Both the position numbers and the translations under genes were made by a program. The notes under the pieces were generated by a model. That model ran no database searches. It saw only the letters and a list, made by a program, of their open reading frames with translations, and was not told the DNA's origin. From Microcyclosporella mali (lineage: Eukaryota; Ascomycota; Dothideomycetes; Mycosphaerellales; Mycosphaerellaceae), in assembly GCA_002785985.1 (NCBI GenBank), contig NHNU01000003.1:1054001-1118000 (forward strand): 64,000 bases of DNA, written 5' to 3'. This document shows, piece after piece, positions 57,843 through 64,000 of the stretch (position 1 is its first letter; every line of letters begins with the position of its first letter).

Positions 57843-58571
57843 GACTCTTTTTCTTCCTCTCGTGCTTTTGGTGCTTCTTTGTTTCTGTAAGTGTCAATTG
57901 TTGAGAGATGGTTTCGGAGAATTGAATGAAAAGGAAAGAGAGTAATACAAGTCGAATCAAAACTTGGGGATTTCTGGCAGTTCTAGAATAAACCAGGAAC
58001 AGGACTGGAAAACCGACAGATCAGATCTCGGTTGTGACGCCATCGCGGATCCTCTTTCCTTGGCCTTTGCGTGTGTCAACGTGAAATTCAAACAACTCAT
58101 GTCCGCGGCCAATTGTTGTCAATGATGTTTGAATGACTGCCCAATATATATACACGACTGATAGTCTGAAGGGACACCTTTTGTCAATAAGAATGCAGGA
58201 TCGCCATTGCTTCGAGTTTGGCTAGTTACCACGTGGATGCGAATGTGTCACATGTGGGTGTCGATCCCAACCACCGGCAGAAACCTCGAGCTTCATGGCT
58301 CGCTGAGCGACTTGTTTGCAAGGCTCTGTGAGGGACGTGAATTCTTGAGAACAAAGCGGGAGTGAAAGAAGATGTGGAACACCGTTTGTTGTTGTACCAT
58401 GCTTCACATTCTGAGGATGATCTGCCTTGCGTGACGGATAAAGATGCTTGAGTGGTCTCCAGACCTGCCATATATTCGTTCCGGACGAAATAGATAAAGA
58501 GGCCGGAACATTAGCAGGGCGACCGGTCTTCGCCAATTACTGTCTATGGTCTTCTGACCTACCCTCCACGT
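57843..58571. other. Spacer between the GH64 gene and the TBP paralogue
   Basis: About 730 bp; upstream region of GH64 and 3' flank of the TBP paralogue. A 104-codon minus frame (58222-58536) is featureless. Confidence 0.4.
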
Positions 58572-59187
58572 TCAAGATGATAGCTTAGGCTTGCTAAACT
58601 CAATAAGCATAGGATAGATCTTCTCAAACGCACCGTCAACTTCCCCACGACTCTTCGCGCCCGTGATCACAATCCTGCCTGTAGTGACGATCATGAAAAC
58701 AACTTTTGGGCTTTGCATCCGGTAGATGAGTCCAGGAAACAGCTCCGGCTCCCGAATGGAAAAGAGACAGTGTTTGCTGTGGATTCCCTCCAGTCGAATG
58801 ATCTTCTCGATGTTGACGGAGCTCACCATGTTCTGGACCTTGAAATTTTCTGAATTTGGGCTTGAACCCCAGCTTTTGGATCATGCGCGCGACCTTGCGG
58901 GCAGCGAGTTTGCTCTCATCTATACCCTTTGCGCCCGTTATCACGAGTTTCCCCGATGCGAAGACGAGGGCGGTAGTCTTGGGCTCGCGTATGCGCATGA
59001 CAACAGCGTGGAACCGCTTCGGGTTGTACTCTGCGTTGCGTGCGTGTAGGGCGATGGTCTTGAGGTCAAGGCGGCAACCTAGATTCACTGTCGGAACAAC
59101 GTTCGATACTTTTGGTGGAGCTGAGATTGTCAATGTGCTGCTTGATTGCCCTGCTACGGATGCAGACTCGCTCGTTCGTCTAGACAT
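58572..59187 (-). pseudogene. Divergent, intronless TATA-binding-protein paralogue with a one-base frameshift
   Basis: Core-promoter-binding fold made of two TBP repeats. From the ATG at 59187: a short Ser/Thr-rich N-terminus, then repeat 1, highly conserved (LGCRLDLKTIALHARNAEYN; RIREPKTTALVFASGKLVIT; ARMIQKLGFKPKF). Near AAAA at 58846-58849 the frame shifts. Repeat 2 continues one base off as VQNMVSSVNIEKIIRLEGI, REPELFPGLIYRMQSPKV, VTTGRIVITGAKSRGEV and AFEKIYPMLIEF, to a stop at 58572. One base less in the A run would give a single frame of 204 codons. The second half is much less conserved than the first, so this is a paralogue, not the universal TBP. It has no intron. Either a young pseudogene, an assembly error at a homopolymer, or a truncated one-repeat product. 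Confidence 0.85.
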
Positions 59188-59764
59188 GATGATGCCGAGT
59201 TTCTGAAATCTCAGTGAGTACTGCCGTCGGTGCGACGACGACAGAGAAATTAGAAGATGTTGTATCGAGACCGGCTCGATTCAAAGAGTACGAAAACACT
59301 ATACCGTGGACGAGGTGAAAAGAGCGCTGCTCTGTATGAAAGGTGCTCGAGAGAAAGGTTGCGAAGTACGAAGATAGAAGGCAGTTAACACAGGTCAGCC
59401 CTTCGACACCACAACAAAGAAGTGTTGTTATGTTTAGTCAGTGGAAAACAAGACCCGCCCTGGAGTATTTTGGGGCCAAGGAGACAAAGGCCTTTGTGGT
59501 CGCTGCACTCGTTCTTTCATCGAGCTCGTCACGTGGAGACAACAATGTCACTGCTGGCGTCAATTGTGGCATCGCCACTTCTGCCATGCATATCCGAGCT
59601 TGCGCCAGGCATTCGGTCGTCGCAGCCTGCGTTACTATGTTGAAGTCGGCTTGCCGTTGGAAGCTTTCCAGTGAGTGATACTATAGGCGTCACTCTGTCA
59701 CGACAATTCAGACCTCTGTGAAGAGGACATATCTGATCGTGGGGACGTGAGTCAAGTGGCGCTC
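59188..59764. other. Spacer between the TBP paralogue and cyclin H
   Basis: About 575 bp. A plus-strand 111-codon frame (59343-59678) has no features. Nothing else is seen. Confidence 0.4.
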
Positions 59765-60910
59765 TCAGCCATTGCCGTTCGTCGTTGTGGGCAAGCTAGG
59801 TCCAAATAAATCATTCATCTCCTTGTTGGACTGCTCGCGTGCCGACCTCCTGCGCTTCGCCTCCTGCTCATCAATCTTCCCCTCCTCAGCTCCGCCACGC
59901 TTGATAGCAGCATGGCTCTTGACCAAGTCCACCGTGGTCGGATCCCGACAAAGATCGAGCTTCTTCTCGAGAGCATCACGCTCAGCTTTCGTCATCGAGG
60001 CATTGCTATCAAAGGTAGCTAGCAGGTCCGCACACGACTGAATCGTAGCTAGTATCTTCGGCCGCATTGGTGAGGCTGTAGGGACCTTCAGATCGAGGTA
60101 AAAGGAAGTAAGAGGCTCGTCGGCGATCTGCATGGCAGCCAAGAGGATCTGTGAAGGCGTGTAGAGAAAGTAGGCGTCTGTGATCGAGCCAGCATCTTCG
60201 ATGATTCGACGAGCCGTGACGTTTGCTGCTTCTACACGGTCGACAGATTGTCCCTTCTTCCATGGTGTCCGACAAGTTGATGAAGGTTCTTTGAGCGCCA
60301 GCAAAGCGTCTTTGACCTCCTGTCCGCTTCTCTGCTCGTTGCCATCGACTATGCCGACCAGTCCCGAAGCCACGTTGAGAAGCTCCATCAATGTGCCTTT
60401 CAACCCTCGCAACGGCTGTCGAATGTCCAGCGTAAAGCGCAGCGCCTGCATGATTTTGTACTCGGGAGCCAGAATAGTGTCTGGATCTGCGCTGATGCTC
60501 GTCGCGAACTTGGGAGCGGTAATGTGTATAGCCTCCGTCTTGGTTGCCATGAAGAGGACGGTCTTGTAGATCTCCTTGGGCGGATATGTCATGCACGAGT
60601 TGGACAGGTAGAAGCGTTTGAGGTACTGGATCGCGGTGGCCTTCACATTGCTGGGATAACCGAGACGGTCACTCGAGGAGCCGATCAATTCGCAATACCG
60701 GCGTACCAGTCGCATTTCCTCTTGCTCGGTCAGATATTCGACGGGACTGTCATTGGCGCCATCCTGCTGGCGCACGTACTGGTGCGCGCGCGCGAGTGCG
60801 AGGTCGTGTGTCTTACGGCGCCGGGCGGCCAGCTGCTCGGGCGCGAAGGACCACAGACGGTATTGCGTGGAGGTGCAGTACTGATCATCTTCGGTGAGGC
60901 GCGTGGTCAT
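59765..60910 (-). CDS. CCL1: Cyclin H, CAK/TFIIH subunit (Ccl1-like)
   Basis: Regulatory cyclin of the Cdk7/Kin28 kinase in TFIIH, phosphorylating the RNA polymerase II tail and CDKs. 381 residues from the ATG at 60910 (upstream frame has no good start). N-terminal helix with the CCL1 signature YCTSTQYRLWSFAPEQL, then ARRRKTHDLALARAHQYVRQ; first cyclin fold with YLTEQEEMRLVRRYCELI, AIQYLKRFYLSNSCMTYPPK and TVLFMATKTEA; second fold with QALRFTLDIRQPLRGLKGTL and FLYTPSQILLAAMQIAD. The C-terminal tail is basic/acidic (KRRRSAREQSNKEMNDLFG). It diverges from the F-box gene over a 174-bp spacer. Confidence 0.88.
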   Translation of the reverse strand: MTTRLTEDDQYCTSTQYRLWSFAPEQLAARRRKTHDLALARAHQYVRQQDGANDSPVEYLTEQEEMRLVRRYCELIGSSSDRLGYPSNVKATAIQYLKRFYLSNSCMTYPPKEIYKTVLFMATKTEAIHITAPKFATSISADPDTILAPEYKIMQALRFTLDIRQPLRGLKGTLMELLNVASGLVGIVDGNEQRSGQEVKDALLALKEPSSTCRTPWKKGQSVDRVEAANVTARRIIEDAGSITDAYFLYTPSQILLAAMQIADEPLTSFYLDLKVPTASPMRPKILATIQSCADLLATFDSNASMTKAERDALEKKLDLCRDPTTVDLVKSHAAIKRGGAEEGKIDEQEAKRRRSAREQSNKEMNDLFGPSLPTTTNGNG

Positions 60911-61084
60911 GGTGGAGGAGAATGCAATGCTGAGTGCTTGGAAGGAAGCCGGCTGGCTAACGCTTGGGGTGCTGCGGATCAAACGCCGTCTCTGCTGCTG
61001 CAAGGGACGGGTCGTAGACCTCACCTGTCCATCTTTTTACATGCAATCCAGATAGTCTACACAACCCTGTGTCGTCTCCACACG
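60911..61084. promoter_or_regulatory. Compact divergent promoter, cyclin H and F-box protein
   Basis: Only 174 bp lie between the two start codons, so both genes must share regulatory DNA. No TATA element stands out. Confidence 0.55.
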
Positions 61085-62566
61085 ATGGGACTATCGGACC
61101 TGCCTCCCGAGCTCATCGCCTCGATCTTCGTCTTCCTAGACGACAGCGATGTCTTCGCAGCACGGCAAAGCAACAGAGCCATCGAAAGAGCCTCTCTGTC
61201 CCACTTTGGCAAACGCTTCTTCCGCAAGAAAGGCTTCATGATCACCACTCCAAGTCTGGATGTTCTGCGACAGATCTCAGAGCACGAGGAACTGCGGAAA
61301 CACGTGCAGCACATCTGGTTCAATCCGGATTGCTTTACGTTCGTTAACCCTACCGAGTGTGGATTCTGGTCACGGAACAACAACGAAGCAGAGCTCGAAC
61401 TTGAGATCCCGCAATTCAAAGCGTATGAGGCCTGTATGCATGACCACTCGATGCTGCTCGACTCTGTTCTGCTCGACACTCGCCTTGCCTCTGCCTTCGG
61501 GAAGCTGCCAAGCCTGGTTACAGTAGGCATGCGACGAAGCGAGGATTATAGTCCGTACGGCTGGACCGAGCTCCAACGATCCGTCGGTGAAGATCCGCGA
61601 GTGCTCGGACCTATTCCATCTGGACCAGTGGACGATCTGTCAGACACGTCAAAGCTGTTTGTAGCCATCATCGACGCTCTGGCAGACTCCGGCGTCAAGC
61701 TGGAGAGACTATATACCGACGCCGTGGAAGTAGATAATATCCTCGAAGACCACCTCTCCCAAGCCAAGCTTGATGTGGCGTGCGCTTCTGTCCTGTATCT
61801 GGAGTTCAATGCAGTCAAGGGGCTGTTGAGTAGGGATAATCTAGACATAGTGACCGGCTGCACAGAGAAATTCAACACGTTGATCCATAACGCTGATTAT
61901 GCTGCTGGGCTGGTGAGACTGCTCAAAGCCACGCCCAACCTGAAAGAGCTAGGCCTCCAAATCTTCCCAGATCGAAAGCAGAGCCATCTCGTTCCTCCCA
62001 ATCCTCGCGACCCTGCGACCTGGAACAGGAGCTACCCATTCCGATCGATATTTCGGCTCGCGAGAGAGGTGACACTGCCCAATCTCACACGAGTCAAGCT
62101 AGAGAAATTAACCACCAAATCCGAAATCCTGTGTTCATTCCTGGAGCCGAGTGCTGCGCATCTGACGAGCCTCAAGATCCGTGACATCCGCCTCTTGTCC
62201 TCGGAGCAAGACCGAAGGCCCTGGCAGACCTTCTTCCACTTCCTCCTCACCAACTGCGCGAAGCTCGAATACATCCTGTTCTATCACATCATGTACGAAG
62301 GGGGCGGCGTGTCTTTTGTCGAGACTCCCGCTTTCGTGCCGATTGAAGACGAGACGGAAATGCTCATTGACCACGTTCCACAGTCGTATGGTGGGAATGC
62401 CGTCTTTGCGGGCTACGAACATATCACTCTCGAAGTTCGTGGCAGGGATGTGATCAGAGAGGCATTGGAGAAGGTCAAGTCTGAGCACTGGTATCATAAG
62501 CCTCTGTTCAGCTATGCGATGGACGAAGAGGTGTGGCACACTGATACCAGCGACGAGGAATGGTAG
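61085..62566 (+). CDS. F-box domain protein
   Basis: 493-residue protein from the ATG at 61085. The frame is open far upstream, but that part is antisense to cyclin H. An N-terminal F-box (residues about 4-45) reads LSDLPPELIASIFVFLDDSD, then VFAARQSNRAIERAS. F-box proteins bridge substrates to Skp1-Cul1 ubiquitin ligases. The rest is a long helical and Leu-rich region, without clear LRR or WD repeats, including ELGLQIFPDRK and LTRVKLEKLTTKS, and an acidic end (DTSDEEW). Members of this fungal F-box group are highly variable. Target unknown. Confidence 0.85.
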   Translation: MGLSDLPPELIASIFVFLDDSDVFAARQSNRAIERASLSHFGKRFFRKKGFMITTPSLDVLRQISEHEELRKHVQHIWFNPDCFTFVNPTECGFWSRNNNEAELELEIPQFKAYEACMHDHSMLLDSVLLDTRLASAFGKLPSLVTVGMRRSEDYSPYGWTELQRSVGEDPRVLGPIPSGPVDDLSDTSKLFVAIIDALADSGVKLERLYTDAVEVDNILEDHLSQAKLDVACASVLYLEFNAVKGLLSRDNLDIVTGCTEKFNTLIHNADYAAGLVRLLKATPNLKELGLQIFPDRKQSHLVPPNPRDPATWNRSYPFRSIFRLAREVTLPNLTRVKLEKLTTKSEILCSFLEPSAAHLTSLKIRDIRLLSSEQDRRPWQTFFHFLLTNCAKLEYILFYHIMYEGGGVSFVETPAFVPIEDETEMLIDHVPQSYGGNAVFAGYEHITLEVRGRDVIREALEKVKSEHWYHKPLFSYAMDEEVWHTDTSDEEW

Positions 62567-63085
62567 CACAAGGCTTCTGCTCGTCATGACCGCTTGATGA
62601 GACTCCTGCGCTATGAGCATATTTCACAAGGCGTGTCGGTAGCTGTAGCTCGTAGTGGAGTGATATTGAATGCGGGTGGGAAGGAAGCCGAAATGCACAC
62701 GAAAGCACAACGGGCTGATACCAGAGTAAAGGACAACAAAGGGGGCAAGTCCGGAATGCAAACGCTCCGATTGTGATAACTCGCTACGCTGTGCTGAGCC
62801 TGGTGCCACATATTCATATATCACAACGTCTCAGAAAAGCTGATGATCTGGCCCAGGCTATCATTTCCATCATCTCTATTGTCGCACGCCAAAAGGGAAA
62901 AGTCGAGCAAAAACGCCAACGCTAATTGACATCGTATCTGTACCCACGGCCTATGGAGCGAACGTCCAGCCGCGCTGCGCTGTACCCCTCAAGCAAAGCC
63001 AGAAAAACAAAACGCCAGTCATGCAAGCTGTGTCTCTTGTTATCATCGTATAAAAAAGTCTAGTCTTGTTGGTAAGGTGCGTGGA
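62567..63085. other. Convergent spacer between the F-box and MORN-RING genes
   Basis: About 520 bp of 3' flanks; no coding signal. Confidence 0.4.
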
Positions 63086-63931
63086 TCATGATTTGGCGAC
63101 TCTGACGCCGTAGAGTTGCAGCCGAGCAACCACGCGGCGGCGACAGACAGGGCAGATGTCGACCTGAGCGGCGCAGTCACGGCACGCGACGACATGGCCG
63201 CAGTCGTAGAAAGCAGTCGACATCTCCTTATCAAAACAGATGGCGCAGCAGCTCTTGTCCTCTTCGGTCACGGTCCCCTTGAGCACGAACTCACCATGGC
63301 GACGATCTTCTTGCCATCCACCTTCATAGATGTTGCCCGTGGAGCTTTCGGTGAGCTTGCCTTGTCCGTGCCTCGCGCCGTTCTCAAAGCAGCCTTCGTA
63401 AATGTCGCCAGTCGCAGAGTATATCATCTTGCCCCAGCCATGCTGCAGCCCATTATTGAACTGGCCAATATACTCGTCGCCGTTCGATGCGATCAAGTGC
63501 CCGCCGCCGTGGAACTTCCTGTTCTGCCATCTGCCTTCGTAATATGGACGGCCAAGCCAGTCGAGCGTGCCGGCTTCGAGGTTCTCATCCTGTACGGGCT
63601 CGGTGTCTTGCTCCTCGATCGAAAAGTTGGAATCGTCATCAGCGTCTCGCATGACAACGTCCTCTCCATCCATCATGACAGGATTTGGGGTTGACTGATT
63701 CGTCGCCTGTTCGATGGTGTCCCGCAAAGCCTGAAGTCGTGCAAACTCTTCCTCCGAAACTGGAGGACGGCCATGCTGTCCATACACGTCGTTCTTGTCA
63801 TGCTGGAAGTATTCGTGCACCGACGTTTTGACCGAATCGTCGAGATCCGGCTGCGATAGGTGCGGCGGAGTCCACATTTCCATACTGGGTGGGTTGAAGG
63901 TATCGACAGCGGCATCTTCGCGTACATACAT
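63086..63931 (-). CDS. MORN-repeat protein with C-terminal RING finger (5' end uncertain)
   Basis: Probable E3 ubiquitin ligase. The C-terminal C3HC4 RING reads CCAICFDKEMSTAFYDCGHV, then ACRDC and CPVCRRRV. Four MORN repeats precede it: YYEGRWQNRKFHGGGHL, DEYIGQFNNGLQHGWGKM, DIYEGCFENGARHGQGKL and NIYEGGWQEDRRHGEF. MORN repeats bind lipids or act as scaffolds. N-terminal: an acidic region (MMDGEDVVMRDADDDSN) after a helical part. The first ATG in the window is at 63931, but the frame stays open to the right edge (GYDSPFSEFHEP), and an alternative is an intron acceptor (CCTTTTAG) close to the edge. The true start may therefore lie beyond the window. Confidence 0.82.
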   Translation of the reverse strand: MYVREDAAVDTFNPPSMEMWTPPHLSQPDLDDSVKTSVHEYFQHDKNDVYGQHGRPPVSEEEFARLQALRDTIEQATNQSTPNPVMMDGEDVVMRDADDDSNFSIEEQDTEPVQDENLEAGTLDWLGRPYYEGRWQNRKFHGGGHLIASNGDEYIGQFNNGLQHGWGKMIYSATGDIYEGCFENGARHGQGKLTESSTGNIYEGGWQEDRRHGEFVLKGTVTEEDKSCCAICFDKEMSTAFYDCGHVVACRDCAAQVDICPVCRRRVVARLQLYGVRVAKS

Positions 63932-64000
63932 GACAGTGCAGGTAACTTCGCTACTGGGCTCATGGAATTCACTAAAAGGTGAGTCGTAACCGTCTCCAGG

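Noticed and set aside
60524..61084. Long N-terminal extension of the F-box frame
   Set aside because: It lies antisense inside cyclin H; the F-box begins immediately after the ATG at 61085.
1..64000. tRNA genes, transposon terminal repeats, CRISPR
   Set aside because: No T-loop/anticodon arrangement, transposase domain or repeat-spacer array could be found by eye; a tRNAscan and repeat search would be decisive.

Overview
This is nuclear DNA of a filamentous ascomycete (Pezizomycotina). Gene content suggests a Dothideomycete, but no marker here proves the class. The fungal signs are short introns (mostly 46-62 bp, GTAAGT-like donors, CTGAC/CTAAC-like branch sites, CAG/TAG acceptors), monocistronic genes on both strands, and families restricted to or typical of fungi: UstYa oxidases, SAT4-type rhodopsin-like membrane proteins, HET, Zn2Cys6, cellobiose dehydrogenase, GH64 and GH92. 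I resolved 28 loci, 15 of them by splicing exons together. No tRNA, rRNA, intact transposon or CRISPR array was recognised.

Layout. 1-3.1 kb: a NUDIX hydrolase and, divergently, CBF5/dyskerin. 3.1-4.4 kb: a decayed GH92 alpha-mannosidase. 7-14.6 kb: an accessory patch with two UstYa-family oxidases, a 67-residue secreted peptide with a hidden intron, a SAT4-type seven-helix membrane protein and a SnoaL/NTF2-like protein. 16-22 kb: a large secreted esterase, a Zn2Cys6 regulator and a disordered protein. 24.6-31 kb: MARVEL membrane protein, Ayr1-like reductase, Rrp15 and a Ca3427-type binding protein. 31.4-37.2 kb: a frameshifted HET gene and a large ankyrin/Myb-like protein with Gln-Gln-Tyr repeats. 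40.6-43.7 kb: a FAD-linked D-2-hydroxyacid dehydrogenase convergent with archaemetzincin. 44.2-47.5 kb: three tandem BTB/POZ paralogues, the third broken. 47.8-49.1 kb: an ACT-domain CASTOR/GATS-like protein. 50.8-53.7 kb: cellobiose dehydrogenase with a C-terminal CBM1. 54.5-64 kb: Glc8/inhibitor-2, GH64, a frameshifted intronless TATA-binding-protein paralogue, cyclin H (Ccl1), an F-box protein and a MORN-RING protein.

Together these are housekeeping nuclear genes (CBF5, RRP15, GLC8, CCL1) interleaved with secreted plant-polymer or cell-wall enzymes (CDH, GH64, dead GH92, esterase) and variable accessory genes (HET, BTB array, UstYa pair, small secreted peptide). The signals most worth follow-up are the diverged TBP copy with a one-base shift between its two repeats and loss of one DNA-intercalating Phe; the BTB triplet with a conserved first-intron position; the UstYa/peptide patch; and several one-lesion or multi-lesion pseudogenes (TBP copy, HET, BTB3, GH92).
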